Assembly: GCA_002720635.1 (NCBI GenBank)
Contig: PBJD01000022.1
Coordinates: 1 to 32,714, forward strand
Source: Flavobacteriales bacterium
GTDB lineage: Bacteria; Bacteroidota; Bacteroidia; Flavobacteriales_C; GCA-002722245
DNA length: 32,714 nt
Reading direction: 5' to 3'
Each line of letters starts with the position of its first letter. Position 1 is the first letter of the stretch. The notes under the pieces were generated by a model. That model made no database searches. It worked only from the letters and a program-made list of their open reading frames with translations, and was not told the DNA's origin. Below are positions 13,875 to 22,495 of the stretch, piece by piece. Both the position numbers and the translations under genes were made by a program.

Positions 13875-16793
13875 ATGAAAAAACATAATTTTAGTGACCT
13901 TTTTGAAGGATCCGGTGAGGGCATCATAATTACCAATAATAAGACCGAAATTGTTTATCATAACTCAATTATTCTGGAAATGCTTCCAAATCTTCCAAAG
14001 GCTCCTTTAAAAAGTGATTTCAATAATTTAATCAATTTAGACTGCGTATTTGATCAGGAAATAAGTTATAATTTGTTTGAGCTCGATCATCTTATATTCG
14101 CAACAAAAAGTAAGTTTTCAATAGAAAAACAAAATTATTTCCTGTTCAGAGTTAAAACATCTGATAAGGATTCTGTTGAACGAAGACTTTCTTTTTTCCT
14201 TAATAATATTGATGAAATAGTATACACGGAGAAAATAATAAAAAATGAACGAGAAAGTGTTGGCTACATAAGTAAAGGGATTGAAAAAATAACCGGAATT
14301 TCAGCTGAAGAAATGATCCTTCAAAATAAACTTCCCTTTGAATTTACATGTAATTCTGATAAGGAAAAACTAAACGAATTCATAATCAAAGTAAACCTTA
14401 CCAAAGAACCGGGAAAACATCAATTCAGAATACAAAACAAATTCAAAAAATTCAACACCTGGGTTGAATTATCTATTTATCCTCAAATTTCAAAAGAAGA
14501 TGATCATTTTGCCAATTTTGGTGTAATAAGAGATATTTCAAAAGATATTGAAGCTGATCAATTACTTCGACAAAGTGAGCTTAAGCATCGCTTGCTTTTT
14601 AGTGAAGCAAACGATGCCATTATAATTTTTAAAGATGTTGAAATGGTTGATTGTAATGAGAAAACTCTTTCAATGTTTAATGCCCGAGGATTTATCGAAA
14701 TAGCAGGAAAAAAGCTCTACGAATTAATGCCTGAAAAACAACCCAATGGTGAAGATTCCATTTTAAACTACCATTATCACATGCAAAATGCTTTAGCAGG
14801 TGAATCACAATTCTTTTATTGGCGTCATTCGAAATTAACAGGAGAACAGTTTGACTGTGAGGTAAGTATTAATAGTTTTACCGTAGAATCCGATTCCTAT
14901 GTTCAGGTTATCGTCAGAGACATTACCCAGAGAAAGATTGCTGAAGAACAAAAAAATCAATCAATAAAAAGTTATTTTGAAATCTTCAATTCAAGCTCTG
15001 ATCTTATCTTTATAGTTGACAGTCAAGGAAAGGTTATTGATGTAAATCAAACTGTTTTAAACACATATGAAACACCTAAAAACTCAATTGTAGGAGAGTT
15101 TTTTGAGCAGTTAGGTGAATTAAAAATCATCAACGAAGATGATTTAATGAAAATAGGAAAAGCATGGGCCGGAGAACCTCAAAAATTTGAATGGCATTGC
15201 AAAACAAGTAGTGGAAGCAATATCCCTCTTGAAATGATTCTTCATCCAGGAACTTATTTTGGAAAAGAAGTAATTATAGCAAGTGGAAGAAACATAAGTG
15301 AAAGGCTGGAATACGAAATGATTATGAAAGAGAGTGAATCCCGATTCAGGACACTCGCTTCCCATGCTCCAATTGGTATCTTTCTAACAGACAAGCAAGG
15401 AAATGCTGTTTATGTTAATGACAAATTAAAAGAAATAGCTTACTATCCCAGTGTTGATGGATTCATGGAAAATTGGTTGTCAAAAATTCATCCTGAGGAT
15501 CGTGGAAAAATTCAAACTCATATTAATCTTACTCAAAAAGATAATCATCAGCAATATGAATACAGGATAGTCCCCAAAAAAGGAAATGAGCGATGGGTGA
15601 AAGTTCAAGTCAACTTACTTAAAGATACCAGTGATGAAGTAATTGGTCGTGTAGGTACAATAGAAGATATCACCAAAGAAATTAAATCCGCTAAAATTGC
15701 AAAAGAGGCAGAAAAAGATAAATTAAGGGCTGAATTTGCTGAGGAAACAACCAGAAAACTTCAAAAAGAAATTGATGAAAGAATCGCTGCCGAAGAAGAA
15801 TTAAAATCTGCTAAGGAATTGAACCAATATATTATTGATTCATCAACGGATATGATTATTGCAACAGACATAAATGGTAAAATAACAGAGTTTAATCAAG
15901 CTGCAACAGAAGGATTTGGATATACTACATCAAGTATAATTGACACTCCTGTCAACCCTCTTTTCGCTAAGGACCTAAACCGTGAAGAAATTCTAGAGCG
16001 TGTTTTAAACGATGGAAAATGGAGTGGAGAAGTCCTTTGCAGAAGAGCAGACACTTCAACTTTCATAGGGTACCTTTCTGCATCTATTCTTTCAGGCCCT
16101 GAAAAAGAAGCTATAGGAACTATGGGGGTTTTAAGAGATATTACTGAACTTAAAAAAGCTGAAGAGGAACTTAAAAACAACATTCATCAGAAAGAAATTT
16201 TACTTAAAGAAGTACATCACCGTGTTAAAAATAATTTACAAGTAATTAGCTCTATATTAAATCTTCAGACTGGTTATATTAACGATGAGGATACATTGGA
16301 TGTTATTCGAGAATGTCAAGACAGGATAAAATCAATGGCTTTTATCCATGAAAGTTTATATCAAAAAGAAGATTTTGCAGAAGTAAATTTTGCGGAGTAT
16401 TTGCACAATCTTTGCAACAATATTTTATACTCCTATATGACACCAAACAGAAATATTAAATTGGATTTTGATATTGAGGATATATCCCTATCTTTAGACT
16501 CAGCTATTCCATGTGGATTAATAGTTAACGAACTGGTTTCCAACTGTTTTAAGTACGCGTTTAAGGATTTAAAAAATGGAGATATAAAGGTAACACTGAC
16601 CAAAAATAAAGACAATAACAAACTCCTTATTGTGCACGATTCTGGTATAGGGCTACCTGAAGATTTAAATATTAAAACTAATGATTCATTAGGTTTACAA
16701 TTAGTTTGGATGTTAGTCGATCAAATTGATGGAGAAATTAAATATGAATATGCTTCTGGAAGTAAATTCATTGTTAACTTTAAACGAGATTAA
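13875..16793 (+). CDS. soluble multi-PAS sensor histidine kinase (HisKA_2 type)
   Basis: The 972-residue protein has no membrane segment or signal peptide, so it senses in the cytoplasm. I count six PAS-like modules: about 5-90 (degenerate), 100-225, 234-355, 365-475, 488-600 and 651-760, most ending in the PAC-type DIT/DIS motif (VIVRDITQRK, GTIEDITKEI, GVLRDITELK). A coiled-coil near 604-650 separates the fifth and sixth. The output is HisKA_2: LKEVHHRVKNNLQVISS with the phospho-His in His781/His782, then an HATPase with N-box VNELVSNCFKYAF and G-box VHDSGIGLPE. This kinase type phosphorylates a partner regulator; the LytTR regulator 8 bases downstream is the obvious partner. Ligands of the PAS domains are unknown. 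Confidence 0.93.
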   Translation: MKKHNFSDLFEGSGEGIIITNNKTEIVYHNSIILEMLPNLPKAPLKSDFNNLINLDCVFDQEISYNLFELDHLIFATKSKFSIEKQNYFLFRVKTSDKDSVERRLSFFLNNIDEIVYTEKIIKNERESVGYISKGIEKITGISAEEMILQNKLPFEFTCNSDKEKLNEFIIKVNLTKEPGKHQFRIQNKFKKFNTWVELSIYPQISKEDDHFANFGVIRDISKDIEADQLLRQSELKHRLLFSEANDAIIIFKDVEMVDCNEKTLSMFNARGFIEIAGKKLYELMPEKQPNGEDSILNYHYHMQNALAGESQFFYWRHSKLTGEQFDCEVSINSFTVESDSYVQVIVRDITQRKIAEEQKNQSIKSYFEIFNSSSDLIFIVDSQGKVIDVNQTVLNTYETPKNSIVGEFFEQLGELKIINEDDLMKIGKAWAGEPQKFEWHCKTSSGSNIPLEMILHPGTYFGKEVIIASGRNISERLEYEMIMKESESRFRTLASHAPIGIFLTDKQGNAVYVNDKLKEIAYYPSVDGFMENWLSKIHPEDRGKIQTHINLTQKDNHQQYEYRIVPKKGNERWVKVQVNLLKDTSDEVIGRVGTIEDITKEIKSAKIAKEAEKDKLRAEFAEETTRKLQKEIDERIAAEEELKSAKELNQYIIDSSTDMIIATDINGKITEFNQAATEGFGYTTSSIIDTPVNPLFAKDLNREEILERVLNDGKWSGEVLCRRADTSTFIGYLSASILSGPEKEAIGTMGVLRDITELKKAEEELKNNIHQKEILLKEVHHRVKNNLQVISSILNLQTGYINDEDTLDVIRECQDRIKSMAFIHESLYQKEDFAEVNFAEYLHNLCNNILYSYMTPNRNIKLDFDIEDISLSLDSAIPCGLIVNELVSNCFKYAFKDLKNGDIKVTLTKNKDNNKLLIVHDSGIGLPEDLNIKTNDSLGLQLVWMLVDQIDGEIKYEYASGSKFIVNFKRD

Positions 16794-16801
16794 TTAGTAA
16801 T

Positions 16802-17566
16802 ATGGCAAATACCAAGGTATTTATTTTAGAAGATGAAAACATTGTGGCAAAAGACATTGAACAAAGTCTTAAAAAATTAGGATATGATGTTGTTGGTGTA
16901 GCCTCTTCTGGAGAAAAAGTAAAGGAACTTTTAAATGAAGGATTAAAACCAGAAATCTTCTTGATGGATATTATGATAAAAGGAGATATGGACGGTATAG
17001 AAGTTGCAGAATATGTAAAAGAAAAGTATAATCTACCTGTTATTTTCTTAACCGCATATGCTGATGAAAACACACTCTCAAAAGCAAAAATAACCGAGCC
17101 TTACGGTTATATTTTAAAACCATTCAAAGAAATTGATTTACATACTACAATTGAAATGGCATTGTATAAACATCAAAAAACAGCTGAGATGAAAAAAGAG
17201 CTTGATGTTTATTCAACTCTTGTTAGCGAATCCAAGAACGGAAAAGACTATATTTTTGTAAAAAACAAAAGTAGATTAATCAAAATAAGTGTAGAAGACC
17301 TATTTTATGTTGAAGCATTAAAAGATTATGTAAACTTTCATTCTCGTCATGGAAAATATACAATTCACAGTACCATGAAAGATGTAGAATCAAAATTACC
17401 TGCTAAATTTTTCGCTAGAGTACACCGATCATTTATCGTTAATTTAGATAAAATCCTATCTATAGAACACGTTAACGGAAGACTTCAACTTGAAGGGTTA
17501 GAAAAATCCGTTCCTATCGGCGGATCATATAAAGATGAACTTTTAGAAAAATTCAACCTGTTATAA
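16802..17566 (+). CDS. LytTR-family response regulator
   Basis: The 254-residue protein has a receiver domain (residues 1-125): FILEDEN acidic pocket, phospho-acceptor Asp56 in FLMDIMIKG, FLTAYAD and LKPFKE with the conserved Thr and Lys. The C-terminal LytTR DNA-binding domain (about 155-254) contains KISVEDLFYVEALKDYVNFH and FARVHRSFIVNLDKI. It binds promoter DNA as a dimer when phosphorylated. It starts 8 bases after the PAS kinase stop, so the two form a two-component system. Target genes are not evident. It is tail to tail with thrC with only 7 bases between. Confidence 0.95.
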   Translation: MANTKVFILEDENIVAKDIEQSLKKLGYDVVGVASSGEKVKELLNEGLKPEIFLMDIMIKGDMDGIEVAEYVKEKYNLPVIFLTAYADENTLSKAKITEPYGYILKPFKEIDLHTTIEMALYKHQKTAEMKKELDVYSTLVSESKNGKDYIFVKNKSRLIKISVEDLFYVEALKDYVNFHSRHGKYTIHSTMKDVESKLPAKFFARVHRSFIVNLDKILSIEHVNGRLQLEGLEKSVPIGGSYKDELLEKFNLL

Positions 17567-17573
17567 TACTCTA

Positions 17574-18866
17574 TTATATTTTATCTAACAGATACTGTTT
17601 AAACTCATTAAAATCCGGTTTAATCAAAGTCGCAACTTTATCTCTTCTCATATATTCCTGGAGCCTTTCAGGCACATCAATCTTTTGACCAATCACTGGT
17701 TCAACAACATCTCCAAATTTAGCAGGATGTGCCGTTTCCAAGACAATACCTTGAACATCATTTGATTTTTGGTATTCTTTTACCGCCATATAGCCAATAA
17801 CTCCATGAGGTTCCATAAGATATCCCGTTCTGGAGATTACATCTCTCATACCTTCTTTTGTTTCCTCATCACTAAAAGCGTATCCCACCATTGACTCTTT
17901 TACCTTTTCCCAATCCCCTCCATGCAATTCCAATATTCTTACAAAATTGGACGGGTCACCAATATCCATAGCATTGGAAATCGTTGGAATAGATGGGCGA
18001 GCTTTGTAGATCCCCGTTCTTAAATATTCTGGAACCACATCGTTGGCATTTGTTGCTCCAATAAATCTAGCGATAGGAAGGCCCATTTGTTTAGCAAACA
18101 TACCCGCAGTTAAGTTTCCAAAATTCCCTGACGGGCAAGAATAAACGACAGGTTTCGTTTTATCTTCCAATTGCTCGTATGAACCAAAATAGTAAAATGA
18201 TTGTGGTAAGAAACGAGCAACATTAATTGAGTTAGCAGAAGATAATTTCATAGCTGCTCTTAATTCAGGATCATTGAACGCCTGTTTAACCATTGCCTGA
18301 CAGTCATCGAATGATCCTTCGACCTCTAAGGTAGAAATGTTCTGCCCCATTGTGGTAAGTTGCTGCTCTTGAATTTTAGATACTAACCCTTTCGGATAAA
18401 GGATTACAACGTCAATTCCTTCCACTCCCAGAAATCCAGAAGCAACAGCTGATCCAGTATCACCAGAAGTAGCCACAAGTATCGTTATCTTTTCTCCGCT
18501 CTCCTGAACAAAATGTGATAAACATCTTCCTAAAAAACGTCCGCCTACATCTTTAAAAGCACAAGTTGGACCATGCCATAATTCCAGGGAGTAAACATCC
18601 TTTTCAACCTCAACAATTGGCAAAGGGAAATTTACAGTTTCAGAAACAATTCTTTTTAAATCTGAATCAGGTATTTCACCATCGACAAACCTTTTTGCAA
18701 CTTCATATCCCAGCTCCTCAACAGAAGCTCCGGAACCAATTAATCCCTTTGGTAACTCATCAATTCTCTCAGGAAAATATAACCCACCGTCAGGGGCCAA
18801 TCCTCTTATTACAGCATCCTTAAAGGATACTTTTTCAGAATTTTTTCTTGTACTGTAGTATTTCAT
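17574..18866 (-). CDS. thrC: threonine synthase
   Basis: The 430-residue protein is a PLP enzyme of fold type II. It has MKYYSTRKNSEKVSFKDAVIRGLAPDGG at the start (fungal/bacterial long-type N-terminus), the PLP-lysine motif GPTCAFKDVGGR, the SGDTGSAVA phosphate loop, SANSINVARFLPQ, and PSGNFGNLTAG. It converts O-phosphohomoserine to threonine. The gene begins in the thrB stop (TAATG at 18868-18864), so it is coupled to thrB and is the last gene of the thrABC operon. Confidence 0.97.
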   Translation of the reverse strand: MKYYSTRKNSEKVSFKDAVIRGLAPDGGLYFPERIDELPKGLIGSGASVEELGYEVAKRFVDGEIPDSDLKRIVSETVNFPLPIVEVEKDVYSLELWHGPTCAFKDVGGRFLGRCLSHFVQESGEKITILVATSGDTGSAVASGFLGVEGIDVVILYPKGLVSKIQEQQLTTMGQNISTLEVEGSFDDCQAMVKQAFNDPELRAAMKLSSANSINVARFLPQSFYYFGSYEQLEDKTKPVVYSCPSGNFGNLTAGMFAKQMGLPIARFIGATNANDVVPEYLRTGIYKARPSIPTISNAMDIGDPSNFVRILELHGGDWEKVKESMVGYAFSDEETKEGMRDVISRTGYLMEPHGVIGYMAVKEYQKSNDVQGIVLETAHPAKFGDVVEPVIGQKIDVPERLQEYMRRDKVATLIKPDFNEFKQYLLDKI

Positions 18867-19792
18867 TACCCTATAACTTTAGCCCCTTCAGAATTAACCT
18901 GAGAAACATGAATTTCGAAATCAACGCCATATTGAGTATACACATCACCCATTGCCGCCTTTACTTTATTTGCGGTTTCTTCCCCTTTAGACAAACCAAA
19001 AATAGAAGGTCCAGAACCTGAAATAGAACAACCTAAAGCCCCAGCTTCAATAGTTGCCCTTTTAACTTTTTCATAACCGGGTATAAGAATTGAACGAATT
19101 GGCTCAATAACAACATCTACTAATGATCGCCCTATTAAATCATAGTCTTCAGAATATAATCCCGCAACTAAACCTCCAACATTACCCCATTGAGTAATTG
19201 CTTTGGAAAGATCAATACCTCCCTTTAAAACTCTACGAGCATCCCTTGTCTTTACCTCCAGTTGAGGATGAATAACTGTCGCCCAAAGCTCTTTTGGAGA
19301 ATCTATTTTAATAATATCCAAAGGTTCGTAAGACCTTACCAAAGTAAAACCACCACAAATTGAAGGTGCTACATTATCCGCATGCGCGACACCAGTTGCA
19401 CAACGTTCTCCTTCCATTGCAAACTTAACCAACTCTTTTTTTGTGAAAGGAGTTCCTAATAATTCATTTACAGCAACTACTGCAGCTGCTGAACTGGCTG
19501 CTGAACTTCCAATTCCACTTCCTGGCTTTACGCCTTTAGTTAATTCGATTTCAAAACCTTGATCAGATCCTAATTTATCCAAAAGTGCTTTCACTGCCAC
19601 TCCAGCTACATTTTTATCAGCTGCAAGAGGCAAATTTTCCGCATTATGACAAGCAGTAATTACAATATCGTTTTTATTAGTTTTTGTAACCAACGCCTCA
19701 TCACCCGGGTAATCCAAGGCCAAACCTAAAACATCGAAACCACATGCTACATTAGCAACAGTTGCTGGGGCAAATACTTTTAACTGATTCAT
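18866..19792 (-). CDS. thrB: homoserine kinase
   Basis: The 308-residue protein is a GHMP kinase with APATVANVACGFDVLGLAL at the N-terminus, the ATP loop VKPGSGIGSSAASSAAA, and the C-terminal GCSISGSGPSIFGL glycine motif. It phosphorylates homoserine with ATP, giving O-phosphohomoserine for ThrC. It starts 3 bases after the thrA stop and its stop overlaps the thrC start by one base, so all three are translated from one mRNA. Confidence 0.97.
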   Translation of the reverse strand: MNQLKVFAPATVANVACGFDVLGLALDYPGDEALVTKTNKNDIVITACHNAENLPLAADKNVAGVAVKALLDKLGSDQGFEIELTKGVKPGSGIGSSAASSAAAVVAVNELLGTPFTKKELVKFAMEGERCATGVAHADNVAPSICGGFTLVRSYEPLDIIKIDSPKELWATVIHPQLEVKTRDARRVLKGGIDLSKAITQWGNVGGLVAGLYSEDYDLIGRSLVDVVIEPIRSILIPGYEKVKRATIEAGALGCSISGSGPSIFGLSKGEETANKVKAAMGDVYTQYGVDFEIHVSQVNSEGAKVIG

Positions 19793-19795
19793 TTT

Positions 19796-22228
19796 TTAAT
19801 AGTTAGCAATTCTTACAATGTCCGCAAAAACCCCTGCGGCAGTGACTCCCGCTCCTGCCCCCGCTCCTTGAATAACCATGGGTTGTGAAACATACCTATC
19901 TGTATACAATGCTACTGTATTATCAGTTCCTTGCAAATTATAAAATGGATGAGTTGAGTCAACGGCTTGCAATTCAACAGTTGCTTTTCCATCCTCATAC
20001 TTAGCAATAACTCTTAATTTTCTATCTTCAGATTGAGCATTTCCAACCATTTGTCGGAAAGTTGATTCGTCATTCTTTAACAACTGGAAAAAATCTTCCA
20101 CAGTATCTACTTCGAAGCAAGCTTTAGGAAGAATATCTTTTACCTCTATATCATCAAATTCCATTTTAATTCCTGCTTCACGAACCAGAATTAATATTTT
20201 ACGTTTAACATCCACGCCTGATAAATCTATTCTTGGATCTGGCTCAGTATACCCTTCCGTTTTTGCCTGCATTACAACATCATGAAAAGTATTACTTCCA
20301 TCATATGTATTGAAAATAAAATTTAATGATCCAGAAACTGTAGCCTCTATTTTTTGAATTCGATCTCCAGAATGAACCAAATCGTTAATGGTCCCAATTA
20401 CCGGAAGACCTGCTCCAACATTTGTTTCATACAAAAACTTAACATTATTCTTCAAACATATTGCTTTAAGTTCTTGATATAATTCATAATCCGAAGAGCA
20501 AGCAATTTTATTTGCAGTAACAACATTAATATTATTTTCCAACGCTGTTTTATATACTGATGCAATTTCATAATTTGCCGTACAGTCAACAAAAACAGAA
20601 TTTCTTAAATTTAATTCAGAAATTTTATCAATTAAAATATCTTTCTCAAAAGCATCTGAAGAAGCATCCACTTTATCTTGCCATCCATCAAGATCAATTC
20701 CTTCAGAATCCAGCAACATCTTTTTTGAATTTGCCAGCCCAGCAACACGAACTACAATATTTGAATTTTTCTGTAACACTTTTTGTTGTTGCTTTACCTG
20801 CTCAACTAAAGTTCCTCCAACATTACCTACACCAACCACAAAAAGGTTGAGCACTTTGTTTGATCCTTCAAAATGGTTTTCATGAAGTACATTTAATGCT
20901 TTTTTAACATCTTTTTCTTCTATCACTGCCGAAATATTTCTCTCTGATGATCCTTGAGCAATAGCTCTCATATTTACTCCATTACTTCCAAGTGTGTTAA
21001 ACATTTTTCCACTCACATTAACCTGTCCACTCATCTTTTCACCAACTAAGGCAATAACCGACAAACCAGTTTCAACTCTTGGACTATTAATTTTTCCTGT
21101 TTGAATTTCAAACTCAAATTCTTCTTTAACCGCATCAACCGCAAGGGTTATATCTTCTGGGTTAATTGCAAATGATATTGAATGCTCAGATGATGCCTGA
21201 GTAATTAAAATAATATTCACTTTCGCTTTGGAAAGAGCACCAAATAAACGAGCTGATATTCCAGGAATACCAATCATACCGGAACCACTTAAACTCGCAA
21301 GAGCTATCTTGTCAATTGAACTAATCCCTTTAATCGGCATACCTTCATCAGCACTTGCAGTAATTAAGGTACCTTGATCTTCTGGAGAAAAAGTATTTTT
21401 AATTTTTAGAGGAATTCCTTTTTTGTAAACAGGCAAAATTGTTGGCGGATAAATAACCTTCGCTCCAAAATGAGAAAGCTCCATAGCTTCCTTATAAGAA
21501 GCAAACTTGACCGGGAATGCAGATTTCACCTTCCTTGGATCCGCAGTATACATACCGCTAACGTCGGTCCATATTTGTAATTCAGCAGCATTTGATCCTG
21601 CTGCAAACAAAGCGGCAGAGAAATCAGACCCACCTCTTCCCAAAGTAGAAGTTACTCCCTCCTCTGTAGAAGCTACAAAACCAGGAGCAACAAATACATT
21701 TGAACTGCTCGACTCAAAAAATTCTTGAATTTTTTTATAAGTTCTGTCATACAAAACAGTAGCTCCTCCAAATTCAGTATTAGTTGATATCAATGATTTT
21801 GAATCGACCAATTCGGCTCCAATGGATTTACTAAGTAAAATGGACGAGAGTGATTCTCCAAAACTAACAATATAATCAGATGTTTTAAGAGACAGCTCTC
21901 TAACAAGATAAACTCCATTTAATATATCTTCTAATTGGTTTAAAAGAACTTTAACATTAGCAATCACTCCACTTTGCTGATCAATTGTAATTAATTCCCG
22001 AATCGCATCGAAATGTTTGTTTTCGATTTTTTTTACAATTTCTTTATACGAACCATCTCCATTCGCAGCTAATTGACTTGCAGCTAAAAGTTTATTGGTG
22101 ACTTGCGTCATAGCTGAAACAACTACAATTATCCTATCATCTTTTGCCTCATTAGCAATTATATTTTTCACCTTTTTGATAGATTCTGCTGTCCCTACAG
22201 ATGTTCCTCCAAATTTTAAAACCTTCAT
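19796..22228 (-). CDS. thrA: bifunctional aspartate kinase / homoserine dehydrogenase I
   Basis: The 810-residue protein is a full-length ThrA. The N-terminal aspartate kinase (1 to about 290) has MKVLKFGGTSVGTAESI, SFGESLSS and TLGRGGSDFSAALFAA. The central regulatory part (about 310-455) holds two ACT-type segments (IALASLSGSGMIGIPGIS and VIALVGEKMSG), the site of threonine feedback in relatives. The homoserine dehydrogenase (about 465-810) has VVGVGNVGGTLVEQ for NAD(P), TANKIACS, GAGLPVI and PDPRIDLSGVDVKRKI. It catalyses the first and third steps from aspartate to threonine. It is the first gene of thrABC and is preceded by a probable attenuator with a Thr/Ile leader peptide. The ATG at 22228 matches the family start exactly. 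Confidence 0.98.
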   Translation of the reverse strand: MKVLKFGGTSVGTAESIKKVKNIIANEAKDDRIIVVVSAMTQVTNKLLAASQLAANGDGSYKEIVKKIENKHFDAIRELITIDQQSGVIANVKVLLNQLEDILNGVYLVRELSLKTSDYIVSFGESLSSILLSKSIGAELVDSKSLISTNTEFGGATVLYDRTYKKIQEFFESSSSNVFVAPGFVASTEEGVTSTLGRGGSDFSAALFAAGSNAAELQIWTDVSGMYTADPRKVKSAFPVKFASYKEAMELSHFGAKVIYPPTILPVYKKGIPLKIKNTFSPEDQGTLITASADEGMPIKGISSIDKIALASLSGSGMIGIPGISARLFGALSKAKVNIILITQASSEHSISFAINPEDITLAVDAVKEEFEFEIQTGKINSPRVETGLSVIALVGEKMSGQVNVSGKMFNTLGSNGVNMRAIAQGSSERNISAVIEEKDVKKALNVLHENHFEGSNKVLNLFVVGVGNVGGTLVEQVKQQQKVLQKNSNIVVRVAGLANSKKMLLDSEGIDLDGWQDKVDASSDAFEKDILIDKISELNLRNSVFVDCTANYEIASVYKTALENNINVVTANKIACSSDYELYQELKAICLKNNVKFLYETNVGAGLPVIGTINDLVHSGDRIQKIEATVSGSLNFIFNTYDGSNTFHDVVMQAKTEGYTEPDPRIDLSGVDVKRKILILVREAGIKMEFDDIEVKDILPKACFEVDTVEDFFQLLKNDESTFRQMVGNAQSEDRKLRVIAKYEDGKATVELQAVDSTHPFYNLQGTDNTVALYTDRYVSQPMVIQGAGAGAGVTAAGVFADIVRIANY

Positions 22229-22257
22229 TTCTATTTTTTTAAATTGTTTCGAACTGC

Positions 22258-22394
22258 GCGCCTAAGGCGCAAAAATATTGAATTATGTCGTGACTAAATA
22301 ACGATTTAGTCAGAAATAACGATAGTAGTATATTATATGTGAAAATTACGCCCCAAAAGGGGTGATAATAGCGATAGCGATAGTGGTAATTATC
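22258..22394 (-). promoter_or_regulatory. candidate thr attenuator hairpins
   Basis: Between leader peptide and thrA, the minus-strand RNA can form several stems: GAUAAU...AUUAUC across the Thr/Ile codons (22394-22364), CCCC-UUUU-GGGG at the end of the leader ORF (22362-22351), a 9-base stem with loop CGUU (22312-22291), and GCGCC-UUA-GGCGC (22270-22258). GGGGCG of the leader end could also pair with CGCCUU of the last stem, giving mutually exclusive structures. None is followed by a clear U-run, so an intrinsic terminator is not proven. Confidence 0.45.
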
Positions 22395-22432
22395 GATGTG
22401 TTTTGAATTGTATTTATGCTATTATTTCTCAT
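22346..22432 (-). CDS. thrL: threonine operon leader peptide
   Basis: This 28-codon ORF is too short for the ORF track. It reads MRNNSINTIQNTSIITTI then AIAIITPFGA and stop. Thirteen of 28 residues are Thr (5) or Ile (8), the amino acids made from the homoserine branch, as in the known thr leader peptide of enteric bacteria. It lies directly after an exact -7 element and upstream of thrA, and is followed by alternative hairpins. Its role would be to stall the ribosome when charged Thr- or Ile-tRNA is scarce and so allow transcription into thrABC. The gene symbol is by analogy; the sequence is not homologous to enteric thrL. Confidence 0.75.
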   Translation of the reverse strand: MRNNSINTIQNTSIITTIAIAIITPFGA

Positions 22433-22440
22433 TTACATCT

Positions 22441-22448
22441 CAAATATA
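22441..22448 (-). promoter_or_regulatory. -7 element of the thr operon
   Basis: CAAATATA on the plus strand reads TATATTTG on the minus strand, an exact TAnnTTTG match. It ends 8 bases before the leader-peptide ATG, so the RNA would start almost at the leader ORF. No clean -33 TTTG is seen. Confidence 0.55.
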
Positions 22449-22495
22449 CAAAGAAAAACCAAATTAAATGTAAACCGTAAATTAGCTATTCATTA

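Noticed and set aside
15896-16183. Antisense ORFs inside the PAS kinase and thr genes (for example 15896-16183, 20560-20850)
   Set aside because: All overlap long, motif-bearing genes and have no motif or promoter of their own.
22258-22270. GCGCC-TTA-GGCGC hairpin as an intrinsic terminator
   Set aside because: The T-run (minus strand) lies before the stem and not after it, so on its own it is not a standard terminator; kept only as part of the candidate attenuator.
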